NCBI GenBank assembly: GCA_002698785.1
Contig: PAAG01000046.1
Span: forward strand, 166,484-230,483
From: Verrucomicrobiales bacterium
Lineage (GTDB): Bacteria; Verrucomicrobiota; Verrucomicrobiia; Verrucomicrobiales; DEV007
Direction of reading: 5' to 3'
DNA: 64,000 nt
Made by a program: the position numbers and the translations under genes. The notes under the pieces are model-generated. The model was not told the DNA's origin, did not search any database, and was given only the letters and a program-made list of their open reading frames with translations. Numbering within the stretch: position 1 is the first letter of the stretch; each line of letters begins with the position of its first letter. Below, piece by piece: positions 1 through 8,928 of the stretch.

Positions 1-486
1 ACCACCGAATGTGTCTCGACCACGGTAACCGACGGAAAGCATATTTACTCCAGCGGCGGCTATCCCACCAATCACATTACCGCGATAGTTGCCGACGGCT
101 CCGGTGACATCGCCTGGGAGAAAAAAGACCGTCTTTATGTTCCCTCCCTTTTGGAAAAAGACGGCTACATCTGGGCTGCCCTCGATTCGGGAATAGCTGT
201 CTGCTGGGACGCCGCGACAGGAGAAGAAATGTGGAAAGATCGCCTCGGAGGAAATTTCACAGGATCACCCACGTTAGTCACAGACGCCTTCTATGTAGTG
301 AATGAGACAGGCGAAGTTTTCATCGTAGAAACCAACCCCGAAGGCCCTGAAATTCTCGGCCCCGAAAAGATCGCTGACGAAACCTTTTCTACCCCTTCGA
401 TTTGTGGAAACGAGATTTTCCTCCGTGTTGCAGATTACGACGGCGAGCAAAGACAGGAGCGCCTGGTTTGTTATTCAGGAAAATAG
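1..486 (+). CDS. PQQ-like beta-propeller protein, C-terminal part
   Basis: The reading frame is open from the first base, so the start lies outside the window; about 161 residues and the stop are visible. The sequence has repeated propeller blade motifs: SGDIAWEKK, then ATGEEMWKDRLGG and FTGSPTLVTDAFYVVNETGEV. This A-x-D/T-G-x-x-x-W pattern is typical of PQQ-like (BamB/quinoprotein-like) eight-bladed repeats. No CxxCH or catalytic residues are visible in this part. Such proteins in this type of bacterium are usually exported and either bind PQQ or serve as structural propellers; which applies here cannot be told from the fragment. The next gene starts about 30 bases downstream on the same strand. 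Confidence 0.8.
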   Translation, partial: TTECVSTTVTDGKHIYSSGGYPTNHITAIVADGSGDIAWEKKDRLYVPSLLEKDGYIWAALDSGIAVCWDAATGEEMWKDRLGGNFTGSPTLVTDAFYVVNETGEVFIVETNPEGPEILGPEKIADETFSTPSICGNEIFLRVADYDGEQRQERLVCYSGK

Positions 487-516
487 AATCAATTTACATC
501 CCCATCCTCTCACGAT

Positions 517-1101
517 ATGAGACAGTCCCTTCTTTTCATTCTCGTTGCCTTGTCACTTGGCACCTCACTCAGAGCAGCCGAACCACCCATCTCTGACGAC
601 TTCGCAAGTAGCGATGATTCAATCAGGCGAGCCACCCGGGGTCCATGGAAGTTCGAAGAAAACACTGCCTTCTGCACACAGGACGACAAGCTCTACAAGA
701 AGTTCAAGGACCACGGTCCTGCTCTCTGGTATGACGTTGATTTCACTGATGCAACCGTCGCGTTTTCCATGAAGCCCGACGAGAATGTGCAGAGCTTCAT
801 TTTCACCATCAACGGATCCGACGGTCACATCTTCCGCTTTGTTTCTCGAGACCGAGGCACCTTTATCAAGGCATTTGCTCACGAAGGAGAGCCCGATGGA
901 TCTCTCGATCGCGAAGGCCCGCCGCTCCGACCCGGAGAGTGGACCGACGTCACGGTGACGTTCAGTGGCGATACAGCAGAGGTGAAAATCGGTGATTACG
1001 AAAAGACGGTTTCCCATCCCGCCATCGATCACTCGAAGACAACGGTCGGTCTTGGCTTCAGCTTCGGGACGATGGCGTTTCGCAATGTTTCGGTAAAGTA
1101 A
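517..1101 (+). CDS. Secreted jelly-roll (DUF1080/LamG-like) protein
   Basis: A 194-residue protein with an N-terminal signal peptide (about residues 1-20, ending LRAAEPP). The rest looks like a small concanavalin-type beta-sandwich related to the 3-keto-disaccharide hydrolase (DUF1080) group: a DDF start, alternating strands, a PGEWTDVTVTFSGDTAEVKIG stretch, and a terminal FGTMAFRNVSVK strand, which matches the usual '...I.FRNI.I' ending of this fold. No catalytic role can be assigned. It lies 30 bases behind the PQQ-like gene and may be cotranscribed with it. The start is the ATG that gives the signal peptide; no Shine-Dalgarno sequence is present. Confidence 0.7.
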   Translation: MRQSLLFILVALSLGTSLRAAEPPISDDFASSDDSIRRATRGPWKFEENTAFCTQDDKLYKKFKDHGPALWYDVDFTDATVAFSMKPDENVQSFIFTINGSDGHIFRFVSRDRGTFIKAFAHEGEPDGSLDREGPPLRPGEWTDVTVTFSGDTAEVKIGDYEKTVSHPAIDHSKTTVGLGFSFGTMAFRNVSVK

Positions 1102-1299
1102 CGTTCTTTTTGTGCGAAATTTTCCATCTCCTTCTAAGAGCTTCGTCCTTTGCGTCGTCCATTATGTATGGCGGCTACCACTCGACCCACTTCGGACTCA
1201 CAGTTCCCGACCTTCCTCCCCATACTGCCGTCTGCCAATCATCGTCTCATCCCAGTCACTCGGGTGAGCCTTCGAATTACCTCGGCAGATATCAGAAAG

Positions 1300-1620
1300 A
1301 TGGACTACCACCTGAACGAGTGCCCGATCTCCAATCCGGCAGTTCAGAACGCAATCGCAGAAAAACTACGCCTGCTCGTACAGGCGAGCTACAATGTCTC
1401 GGTGACACCCGTTCGGGGCTCTGCAATCGCACGAATAGGTAACGAATCCTACGATCTAGGCACAGAAGTCGGCAAGTGGCTGGAAAGTGTCTACATGGGA
1501 CTCATTCCGAATCCACAAGTGTTCGACATTGAGCTCCCGCTGAAAGTCATTAGCAAAAAAGTGCTCATGGTCAGCAATCGGGATCCTGGAGCCAGACAGA
1601 AGTTTCGCGCAGCCGGTTGA
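1300..1620 (+). CDS. Hypothetical protein
   Basis: A 106-residue soluble protein beginning MDYHLNECPIS. The frame is open further upstream, but that part is proline/serine-rich and looks non-coding, so the internal ATG was chosen. No recognised family. The predicted protein mixes helix and strand (KLRLLVQASYNVSVTPVRG, then GTEVGKWLESVYMG) and has no signal peptide or membrane segment. It is convergent with the flavoprotein gene that follows. Coding status is only moderately supported. Confidence 0.4.
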   Translation: MDYHLNECPISNPAVQNAIAEKLRLLVQASYNVSVTPVRGSAIARIGNESYDLGTEVGKWLESVYMGLIPNPQVFDIELPLKVISKKVLMVSNRDPGARQKFRAAG

Positions 1621-1666
1621 AACAACCGCACTGCGATTTCGAGACAAACAAGCGAATCGGGGAAGA

Positions 1667-2338
1667 TCAGGCTTCCTCGGTGACTATCCTCGACTCATCT
1701 GCTCCCAGTTTCTTGAGAGCCTCTGTCACGTCCTCGACCATTGCAGGTGGTCCGCAAACGTAGAAGTACTGGTCGAAATCACTTATCTGTTTCTTCAGAT
1801 AGTCTTCGTCCACTCTTCCCGAGAAATACCTTTCGCTCTCCTCGTCAGTGATGACAAACTTGGCGTCATCTCCGAGAAGTCGTCGCAGTTCTCCGGCAAG
1901 AATCACGTCGCTCTCTCTGTCGTTAGAAAAGATCAGGCGATTTCCTTTCAACTTCTCCTCCTTCTCAAGCTCACGAAGGATTGAAATAAATGGCGTAATG
2001 CCCGCCCCACCTGCGATGAAGGTTCCTGTTCCCATGTACTCGATGGCACCCCAGGCGTCTCCCAGTATCAACTCATCTCCCTCCTTCAGATCCCCAAGCC
2101 GATCGGTAACGCCATCTCTCTCTGGATAAATCTTGATGGTAAACTCAAGCTTCGCGTCGTTCGGGAGCGAAGTGAACGTGAAGGGCCGTTCTTCGTCGCG
2201 CCATCCATCTTTCGCTATAGCCACTTCGGTTGCCTGCCCAGGTCGAAACTGGTATCCATCGGGCCGGTCTGTCACGAAACGCTTTACTTCAGGGGTCACA
2301 TTTTCAATTTCTAAAATACTTACTGTTGATTCACTCAT
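1667..2338 (-). CDS. Ferredoxin-NADP reductase-like FAD/NAD(P)-binding protein
   Basis: A 223-residue two-domain flavoprotein of the FNR superfamily. The FAD domain contains RPFTFTS (flavin-binding RxYT/S-type motif). The nucleotide domain contains GGAGITPFISIL and the terminal YVCGPPAMVEDV motif that closes the NAD(P) site. There is no 2Fe-2S cluster domain, so it would pass electrons to or from a separate carrier. The closest architecture is the stand-alone flavodoxin/ferredoxin reductase or the reductase half of oxygenases. The start is the ATG of MSESTV; a longer frame adds ten residues that look untranslated. It stands alone on the minus strand between two plus-strand genes. Confidence 0.85.
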   Translation of the reverse strand: MSESTVSILEIENVTPEVKRFVTDRPDGYQFRPGQATEVAIAKDGWRDEERPFTFTSLPNDAKLEFTIKIYPERDGVTDRLGDLKEGDELILGDAWGAIEYMGTGTFIAGGAGITPFISILRELEKEEKLKGNRLIFSNDRESDVILAGELRRLLGDDAKFVITDEESERYFSGRVDEDYLKKQISDFDQYFYVCGPPAMVEDVTEALKKLGADESRIVTEEA

Positions 2339-2534
2339 GGGTTGTAAAAGGCGCAAACGGTGTTCCAACCAGGGACCATCCTACAAAACATTGTATTCCA
2401 ACGCCTTACACAGAACAGAACTAACACCCAGCAGGTCTAAGACAATGCGATCTGCATAGTCCACCGTTCACAATCGGTACATAGCAAACGAGATCTGCAT
2501 TGCGAATCCTCGATAATAGAAGATCAATAAATCG

Positions 2535-3866
2535 ATGAAGTGCCCCTCACCCCGGAAATACCTCGCCGCTTTTCTCACCTTGATATGCGCTGTCCAATTA
2601 ACGGCTCAAGACACCTGGAACGACAAATTCAAGCGCTTCAAACATCCTGTCGTACTCGAAGCACCAAACGGTATGAAGGTGCTCGATCGCCCGGCAAACG
2701 ACGCCAAACTTCTGGGCACCACAGCCGAACCCCAAAAAGGAATTGTTTCCGGATTTGTTCCACTGGGGAATCTTCGCTTCTACGTGACGAAAGAAAGCTA
2801 TGATGAGTGGATTGATACCGGGAAAGCGCCTTCCTTTCTCTACTTCGACGGAGAAGAAGTTCTCCCTCCGCTTCCGAAATTAAAGAAGCGTGTGCAGGGA
2901 ATCGATCCGGATACAGGGGAAGATGCGATCATCGAAGTCTATGAAGCGACAACTGCAGTAGAAGCCGCTTCCCAATGGCCCGTCACCGACCGAGGGAACT
3001 ACGATGCCTTCTATCCCGCGACAGTGAAACTGGCTGGACCAGTCGGAGAGAACGACTGGGAAGTCCTCTTCGAACTTCATCCCAACAAGGACGCACCACT
3101 TTTCAATCTTCCGTTCACTGATGACTCCTTTGAGGAGATGATGAGCGGCAATTCTGAGTATAAAGTCATTCGCCTTCTGTCCTCTCCCAGCGAAGACAAG
3201 CTCGTCCTTTCGGGCACAGGAAATCGTGAAAATATTCTCGGACTCTTGCGCGCAGGCTGCGTTTTCCTTGCTGCATTCAACGAAGGAAAACTGATCAAGC
3301 TTTCTACCGGCGGCGATGCATGGAGCTCTCCTGCTCCTACGTCACGGCTCAGCATCCCCGCCGTGCAGAAAGGGCAGTCTCTCTCCTTTCTCTTCTATGC
3401 CTCCACCAGAACTGGCATCCCCACCCAGCTCCAGTGCACTCCCAATAGAATTGTCGGGGCAGACTACACGAAATACAGCATCATCGAAGATATGGGCGCT
3501 CCCTTCGTTCCCGATACGGCGAACGACTTCGAGACGCAGAAAAACTGGACCGTCACCATTCACGGCGACCAGAGCATAGCACTCGCAGCCCCTCTCTGGG
3601 ACGGCCGCGGAGCCCCGGGGATGATCGAACTCGAAGGAATCGATCTCGATCCCGAACCCGCCCAGAGCCAAACACCTCCCGATGCAGTGTCGAATCTGTA
3701 TTCATGGATGCCCCTTGCCAAGTTTGCTGAAGAACTCCCGCCCGAAATCGAAAAACAGCAGATCCCAGCGGGCTGGCTACCTCTTACTCAGACGAAAGTG
3801 GGCACTGTCCCCGCAACACAAAGAGTGTTAGAAACAGATGGCCTCGGTGGTGCCGACGGACTGTAG
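2535..3866 (+). CDS. Secreted protein of unknown function
   Basis: A 443-residue protein with a clear signal peptide (residues 1-24, ending LTAQD). No known domain was recognised. The body contains a GYDEWID-like acidic stretch, a proline-rich PPLPKLKKR linker, and a C-terminal region rich in beta strands and prolines. It ends in a glycine-rich TDGLGGADGL tail. No cysteine motif, protease triad or membrane segment is obvious. The 218 bases after it contain short hairpins (for example AGGGC-GCTCT-GCCCT near 3880) but no U-tract terminator. It is upstream of opgG on the same strand but separated enough to be its own unit. Confidence 0.75.
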   Translation: MKCPSPRKYLAAFLTLICAVQLTAQDTWNDKFKRFKHPVVLEAPNGMKVLDRPANDAKLLGTTAEPQKGIVSGFVPLGNLRFYVTKESYDEWIDTGKAPSFLYFDGEEVLPPLPKLKKRVQGIDPDTGEDAIIEVYEATTAVEAASQWPVTDRGNYDAFYPATVKLAGPVGENDWEVLFELHPNKDAPLFNLPFTDDSFEEMMSGNSEYKVIRLLSSPSEDKLVLSGTGNRENILGLLRAGCVFLAAFNEGKLIKLSTGGDAWSSPAPTSRLSIPAVQKGQSLSFLFYASTRTGIPTQLQCTPNRIVGADYTKYSIIEDMGAPFVPDTANDFETQKNWTVTIHGDQSIALAAPLWDGRGAPGMIELEGIDLDPEPAQSQTPPDAVSNLYSWMPLAKFAEELPPEIEKQQIPAGWLPLTQTKVGTVPATQRVLETDGLGGADGL

Positions 3867-4084
3867 AGTTGAGACAGTAGGGCGCTCTGCCCTGCGCGAG
3901 GCAAATCGGGCAAAATGCACTCAAATAGACGTAGGATTGCACTTCGCAATTTCGCATCCGTGCTGCTCTAGATGCTTTAACCACATCAAAGTCCCCCAAC
4001 CCACTGATACAAAAGGGCTACCACTTCAGGCTTGTAATTTCTGGGGATCGGCATGATAAATGCACGCAATCGCGCCATACACGG

Positions 4085-5623
4085 ATGCGTTACTCTCACT
4101 CCTTATTTACCAGTGCATTTGCCTGCACCTCCCTGTTTGCCACACTCACTTTTGCCGACTCATTCTCTTTTTCCAAGTTAGAGTCGATCGCTCAGGAGCG
4201 TGCAAAGGCCGACTATTCCCCTCCGCAAGAGCTACCTCAGGTTCTCAACGATCTGAACTACGATCAATACCGAGCCATCAAGACGAGTGAAGGTGGAGTC
4301 CTCTGGGAAGATCGCCAATCGCCTTTCCGAATCGAGTTTCTCCACTCTGGGTACCTGTTCCGGAAACCGGTGAAAATGAACCTCATCAATTCAGAGAACG
4401 GAGAAGCGAATCCGCTTCCGTTTTCTAAAAAGTGGTTCAACTACGACGAGCTTGTTGTTCATGACCCAATTGAAGAAGAAAAGATCGGAGGCTTCGCTGG
4501 CTTTCGCATCCGCCACCCGTTGAATGGCGGTCCCAATGACTTCGACGAGATTGGCTCTTTTGTCGGAGCAAGCTACTTCCGGCTCATGGGAAAGGACCAG
4601 GCATATGGGCTGTCTGCCCGGGGCTTGGCCATCAACTCAGTCCATCACGAAGCTCCGGAAGAATTTCCCGACTTCGTTGAATACTGGCTCGTTGAACCCA
4701 CTCCGGGAGACAATTTTCTCCACCTGTATGCCCTTCTAGATAGCCCGAGCGTCGCCGGCGCCTTCCAATTCAAAATCTACCCGGGGGAAAGCACAGACGC
4801 TGACATCGACGTATCCCTCTATTTCCGGAAGGAAAATCCATCGATCGGCCTCGCACCGCTGACATCGATGTATTGGTTCGGCGAGAACCACAAGGAACGG
4901 CCTTTCATGGACTGGCGCCCGGAAGTCCACGATTCAGATGGCCTACTCTTCACGACGTGGAACGACGAAACAGTCTGGCGTCCTCTCTACAATCACCACG
5001 CCATCCGCTTTGCCTGGTTCAACGCCCCGGATGTTCAGGGGTTTGGCCTGATGCAGAGGGATCGGAACTTCGACAACTACCAGGACCTGAGTAACCCCTA
5101 CTGGCTCACGCCTACGGGATGGGTCCAGCCCAAAGACAAATGGGGAGAAGGCGCGGTTCGCCTCATCGAACTCCCCACGAACAACGAGGGAATGGACAAC
5201 GTTGTTGCCTTTTTCGAACCCCAGAATAAGCCGAAAGCCGGCGATTCCCTCTCCTACTCCTATACGCTGTCATGGAAAATGCACGACGAGGAGGTCCTCT
5301 CTCGAAACAGGGCCATTTCCACCCGCCTCGGAGAAATTGTCGCCTTCCCCGACACCCGGCGGTTTGTCATCGACTTCGACGGGCCAGAACTGAGAGCACT
5401 CGCTCCCGACGCTCCCGTTTTCGCAGAAATCAACTCCAGCTCCAACGGTTACGTGACCGAGAACCAGTGCTTCAAAAACGTCAAGACTGGCGGCTGGCGT
5501 GTCGAGTTCAAGATGGACACCGACGACTCAAACAGCCAGCCCGTCGAACTCCGCTGTCGCCTCCTTTCAACAACAACCAAGCAACCAATATCAGAGACAT
5601 GGTCATATCAGTGGAGCCCTTAA
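4085..5623 (+). CDS. opgG: Periplasmic glucan biosynthesis protein OpgG (MdoG)
   Basis: A 512-residue exported protein (signal peptide about residues 1-24) matching the MdoG/OpgG family along its length; the E. coli protein is 511 residues. OpgG acts in the periplasm on beta-1,2-glucan made by OpgH and is needed for osmoregulated periplasmic glucan (OPG) production. Family-typical stretches are visible: the FRIEFLHSGYLF entry strand, GFAGFRIRHPLN, GASYFRLMGKDQAYGLSARGLA, and a large aromatic-rich second half (GFGLMQRDRNFDNYQDL, YWLTPTGW). It is followed by an overlapping small gene and then opgH on the same strand, the usual glucan operon with one insertion. The start has no Shine-Dalgarno sequence. 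Confidence 0.92.
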   Translation: MRYSHSLFTSAFACTSLFATLTFADSFSFSKLESIAQERAKADYSPPQELPQVLNDLNYDQYRAIKTSEGGVLWEDRQSPFRIEFLHSGYLFRKPVKMNLINSENGEANPLPFSKKWFNYDELVVHDPIEEEKIGGFAGFRIRHPLNGGPNDFDEIGSFVGASYFRLMGKDQAYGLSARGLAINSVHHEAPEEFPDFVEYWLVEPTPGDNFLHLYALLDSPSVAGAFQFKIYPGESTDADIDVSLYFRKENPSIGLAPLTSMYWFGENHKERPFMDWRPEVHDSDGLLFTTWNDETVWRPLYNHHAIRFAWFNAPDVQGFGLMQRDRNFDNYQDLSNPYWLTPTGWVQPKDKWGEGAVRLIELPTNNEGMDNVVAFFEPQNKPKAGDSLSYSYTLSWKMHDEEVLSRNRAISTRLGEIVAFPDTRRFVIDFDGPELRALAPDAPVFAEINSSSNGYVTENQCFKNVKTGGWRVEFKMDTDDSNSQPVELRCRLLSTTTKQPISETWSYQWSP

Positions 5624-6207
5624 GTCCCGCAGCAACCTCGAGCGAAAACTGGCTCGAAAACCGGGAATCCCTCGAACAATGGAACGAGGCGTATCGACGC
5701 GTCGAAGCATACTTCCTCGCTTTGCATGTAAACAATAAGCTGTTGCTCAGCTCACTCGTGCTGAAGATCCTTGGCCGTGCCAATCTCCGGCACGAACAGG
5801 AGACACATCGCCTTCCGGTGGAAATCGCGGCAGAAGAAACCGACAAACTGATCGTTTCCTGGTTCCGGGATGTATTGGGCGACGAAGCTCCGGAACCACT
5901 CGACAGAATCTCTGCTCGTGGACGCCTCGCTTTGCTCCTCGTAGAATCTCGGGTTCCGTGGCAACAACTGTTCCTCTCGGAAGAGCCCGTCCCTGAACAA
6001 TTCAAAGAGGCGATACGAGAAGCCTACCTTCGAGCTGACCCGGATTTCAGCTTTGTTGAAATGCGCCCACGTCCGATCGATTTGGGAATTGTCCATGCCG
6101 CCAACAGAACTCTCGAAAGTATGGGACGTTTTCGTACAGCCGTGCAATGGGCTCTCTGGATCGCATTCGGCGCGCTACTCTCACTCATTTTCTTCCTGAC
6201 CCGCTAA
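5599..6207 (+). CDS. Unknown tail-anchored protein embedded in opgG-opgH operon
   Basis: A 202-residue protein starting at the ATG of MVISVEPL, which overlaps the end of opgG by 25 bases in another frame; the frame is also open further upstream inside opgG, but that part is a shadow. The first 175 residues look soluble and helical, rich in Glu and Arg. The last 20-25 residues form one hydrophobic helix (WALWIAFGALLSLIFFLTR), so it is probably anchored by its C-terminus in the inner membrane with the bulk in the cytoplasm. opgH begins 14 bases later. The overlap and position imply translation with OpgG/OpgH and a role in OPG synthesis or its control, but no family was recognised. Confidence 0.8.
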   Translation: MVISVEPLSPAATSSENWLENRESLEQWNEAYRRVEAYFLALHVNNKLLLSSLVLKILGRANLRHEQETHRLPVEIAAEETDKLIVSWFRDVLGDEAPEPLDRISARGRLALLLVESRVPWQQLFLSEEPVPEQFKEAIREAYLRADPDFSFVEMRPRPIDLGIVHAANRTLESMGRFRTAVQWALWIAFGALLSLIFFLTR

Positions 6208-6221
6208 CCATTTTTTCCTCC

Positions 6222-8333
6222 ATGAATGCCAACGACTCTGGAACGAGGGCGAGAGCTCTCGAGACCGACTCCACCCTGCAGACATTTCTTTTCTTTTCAG
6301 TCGTCCTGGGTATTACCGGGCTCGGTTCCTACCTGATGGCTGACTATCTGTGGCACTTGGGGTGGACTTTTTCATCCGCCATCATGTGGTTCCTGTTTAC
6401 GATCCTTTTCGGGTACCTGGCTTTTGGCTTTTCCCACGCCGCCTTTGGCTTCTTCCTGCGCCGGTTCTCCCCAACCGCCGCAAAGATGCCCGACTCCATT
6501 GGAGAGCCAGAAAGTGACACTGTTCCGCGAGTCGCGATTATTATTCCGGTATACAATGAACCCGTAGAGCGTGTCTTTGCAGGACTGGGCGCGATCTTCG
6601 ACTCCGTCATGCGAGAACCGGAGCACGACGTTTTTGACTTCTTCATTCTCTCCGATTCCAACCAGCCCGAGCAGTGGGTCGAGGAAGAAGCCGCATGGAT
6701 GAACTTCCTCCAAAGTCGCAATGCACAGGACCGGGTCTTTTATCGTCGACGTCCCAGCAATGTGAACAAGAAAAGCGGGAACGTCTCCGATTTCTGCCGC
6801 ACATGGGGTGACCACTATCGCTACATGATTGTCCTCGACGCGGACAGTATTGTGACGGGCAGCACCCTGACAGAACTCTATCGGCGCATGGAGTCTCACC
6901 CCCGAGTGGCACTCATCCAAACCGCTCCTGGACTCGTCGGGGGAGAATCTCTCTTCGGCCGCATGCAGCAGTTCGCAAATCGTCTCTATGGTCCTGTCTT
7001 TATGGAAGGCCTTGCTTTCTGGCAACAATGCGGAGGAAACTTCTGGGGACACAATGCCATCATTCGCCTTCGTCCGTTTATCGAACACTGCGATCTTCCG
7101 GAGTTACCGGGTCGAAAGCCTTTCGGCGGTCATATTCTCTCCCACGACTTCGTTGAGGCAGGCCTCTTACGACGGGCAGGCTGGGAAGTCTGGATTGCTC
7201 AGGATCTCGAAGGCAGCTACGAAGAAGGCCCACAGGGAATCATCGAATCTGCCCAACGGGACAGACGCTGGTGTCAGGGCAACCTCCAACATGCCATGCT
7301 TCTTTTCGCACGTGAGCTGCGCGGGAAAACACGCATCCACTTGGCTAACGGTATTCTCGGATACGTTGCATCCCCCATCTGGCTTCTCTTCATGTCTGTT
7401 GCTTTTTATCAGGCATTCGCTCATGGCGACATGTTTTACGCTTCCATTGCCACAACTGCCCAGGGGCTGTTCTTACTTGTCCTGACATTGACACTTCTTT
7501 TCATGCCGAAGTTCCTTTGTCTTGTCGACCTTGCTTTTGATAAAGAACGTCGCAAAGGATTTGGGGGAATGCTCAACGCCTTCACCAGTTCTTTGATCGA
7601 AACCTTTTTCAGTGCTCTCCTCGCTCCGGTTCTGATGCTGTTCCACACAAAGTTCGTCATCTGGAATATACTTGGGAAGACCGTAGGCTGGGCCGCACAA
7701 CGCCGCGGAGCGCAGGGCACGTCATGGGACGAAGCGATCACCACGCACGGCTTTCACACTCTCCTCGGAATTGGCGCCGGTATCGTGGCATTCATGGTCA
7801 ATCCGATTCTGTTCTGGTGGTTGTCTCCCGTTCTAACTGGGCTGTGGTTGTCGATTCCTATTTCGGTATGGACCAGTCGAAAAGACATCGGGATGACTGC
7901 CAAGCGTGAACAACTCTTCCTCACGCCCGAGGAACAGAATCCACCGGTAGAAGTCACACAGGCGTTGACCTTCAAGACAAAACGTCGCCACCACTTCGGC
8001 AGTATTACCGATGCGGTCCTCGACCCATACCTGAACGCTGTACATGTTTCGCTGCTGAGAAGAGCGCGCCGCCGACTGGTAACCGGGCAGAAATACTATG
8101 GTCGAGAGGTTGCCTCCTGTGTTCCGAAAACAGGCTCTTCGGACGAACGCCGTTTTCTCGCGGAACGCCTTCTTCGCGACGGCCCGGAGTCACTCAGTCA
8201 GGAGGAAACCATGGACATCCTTTCCGACATCGACAACATGCTTTGGATGCACCGGGAGGCATGGCTGCGCCCCAATGCCGACCTGTCAACCCGCTGGCAG
8301 AAAGCGATCAGTGTCGTATCTGCAGCGGTGTAA
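6222..8333 (+). CDS. opgH: Glucans biosynthesis glucosyltransferase OpgH (MdoH)
   Basis: A 703-residue membrane glycosyltransferase of family GT2. It polymerises beta-1,2-glucose from UDP-glucose on the cytoplasmic side and exports the chain to OpgG. Visible features are two N-terminal membrane helices, the GT2 start VAIIIPVYNEP (about residue 104), the DAD motif in VLDADSIVTG (about 205-208), the QRDRRWCQG acceptor/processivity motif (about 345-353) and several C-terminal membrane segments. It is shorter than E. coli OpgH (about 850 residues), mainly at the N-terminus. The start MNANDSG is preferred over an upstream in-frame codon lying inside the previous gene. The 3' end faces the heptose adenylyltransferase gene. 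Confidence 0.92.
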   Translation: MNANDSGTRARALETDSTLQTFLFFSVVLGITGLGSYLMADYLWHLGWTFSSAIMWFLFTILFGYLAFGFSHAAFGFFLRRFSPTAAKMPDSIGEPESDTVPRVAIIIPVYNEPVERVFAGLGAIFDSVMREPEHDVFDFFILSDSNQPEQWVEEEAAWMNFLQSRNAQDRVFYRRRPSNVNKKSGNVSDFCRTWGDHYRYMIVLDADSIVTGSTLTELYRRMESHPRVALIQTAPGLVGGESLFGRMQQFANRLYGPVFMEGLAFWQQCGGNFWGHNAIIRLRPFIEHCDLPELPGRKPFGGHILSHDFVEAGLLRRAGWEVWIAQDLEGSYEEGPQGIIESAQRDRRWCQGNLQHAMLLFARELRGKTRIHLANGILGYVASPIWLLFMSVAFYQAFAHGDMFYASIATTAQGLFLLVLTLTLLFMPKFLCLVDLAFDKERRKGFGGMLNAFTSSLIETFFSALLAPVLMLFHTKFVIWNILGKTVGWAAQRRGAQGTSWDEAITTHGFHTLLGIGAGIVAFMVNPILFWWLSPVLTGLWLSIPISVWTSRKDIGMTAKREQLFLTPEEQNPPVEVTQALTFKTKRRHHFGSITDAVLDPYLNAVHVSLLRRARRRLVTGQKYYGREVASCVPKTGSSDERRFLAERLLRDGPESLSQEETMDILSDIDNMLWMHREAWLRPNADLSTRWQKAISVVSAAV

Positions 8334-8341
8334 AGGCCAGC

Positions 8342-8869
8342 CTACTCGTCCTTCTTGAAGATCGCCGAGTAGTCGCCGGTCTTGAGGATATTGGTCGTGG
8401 AAACTCCCTCTTCCAAAGACAGGAACCTCACGTCTATACCTTTCTCCTCGATCGCCTTTTTCAGGCTCTCATCAACCGTATCTAAAACGTAGTCCCCACC
8501 TTTTGTGTAAATGTCAGGAGAAATCTCAAGAAGCAGATTCGTGACATCATCTTCGTCAAAAGAAGTCATATAATCCACCTCATCAACCTCGGCCATATAG
8601 GCGACACGCTGTCCCAGATTTCGCACAGGTCGTCCCTCGCCTTTTCTCCGTCGAACGGACTCATCTTCGTTCAATCCCACGATCAGGACATCCGCCAACT
8701 CCTTTGACTCCCGAAGAAGCAACACGTGCCCCACATGCAGAAGGTCGAAACAGCCATTGGTAAACACGATCTTCTTTCCCTCCCTACGGAGCTGTTCCAA
8801 AAGCTCAGGCAGATTTTGACGCGGGACGAATTTCTTAATGTCAGACAAATCGGAAACGGTTTCTTCCAT
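8342..8869 (-). CDS. rfaE2: D-glycero-beta-D-manno-heptose 1-phosphate adenylyltransferase
   Basis: A 175-residue nucleotidyltransferase like the C-terminal (adenylyltransferase) half of HldE. It would convert heptose-1-phosphate plus ATP to ADP-heptose for the LPS inner core. The cytidylyltransferase-fold motif NGCFDLLHVGHV carries the HxGH signature (about residues 38-49), followed by VGLNEDESVRRRKGEGRP and YTKGGDYVLDTV, both typical of RfaE domain II. The usual C-terminal ST(R/K) element is present as GVSTTNIL. The kinase half is not fused, so a separate hldA/rfaE1 must lie elsewhere. It is the last gene of a minus-strand set with two secreted proteins. Confidence 0.88.
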   Translation of the reverse strand: MEETVSDLSDIKKFVPRQNLPELLEQLRREGKKIVFTNGCFDLLHVGHVLLLRESKELADVLIVGLNEDESVRRRKGEGRPVRNLGQRVAYMAEVDEVDYMTSFDEDDVTNLLLEISPDIYTKGGDYVLDTVDESLKKAIEEKGIDVRFLSLEEGVSTTNILKTGDYSAIFKKDE

Positions 8870-8928
8870 AAATTCAGAATTGCAACACTAGCGCCTACCT
8901 CTCGCCTGACAACCGGACAATTCCCTTT

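Noticed and set aside
3878..3895. Intrinsic terminator after the 2535-3866 gene
   Set aside because: The AGGGC-GCTCT-GCCCT hairpin is not followed by a T-run.
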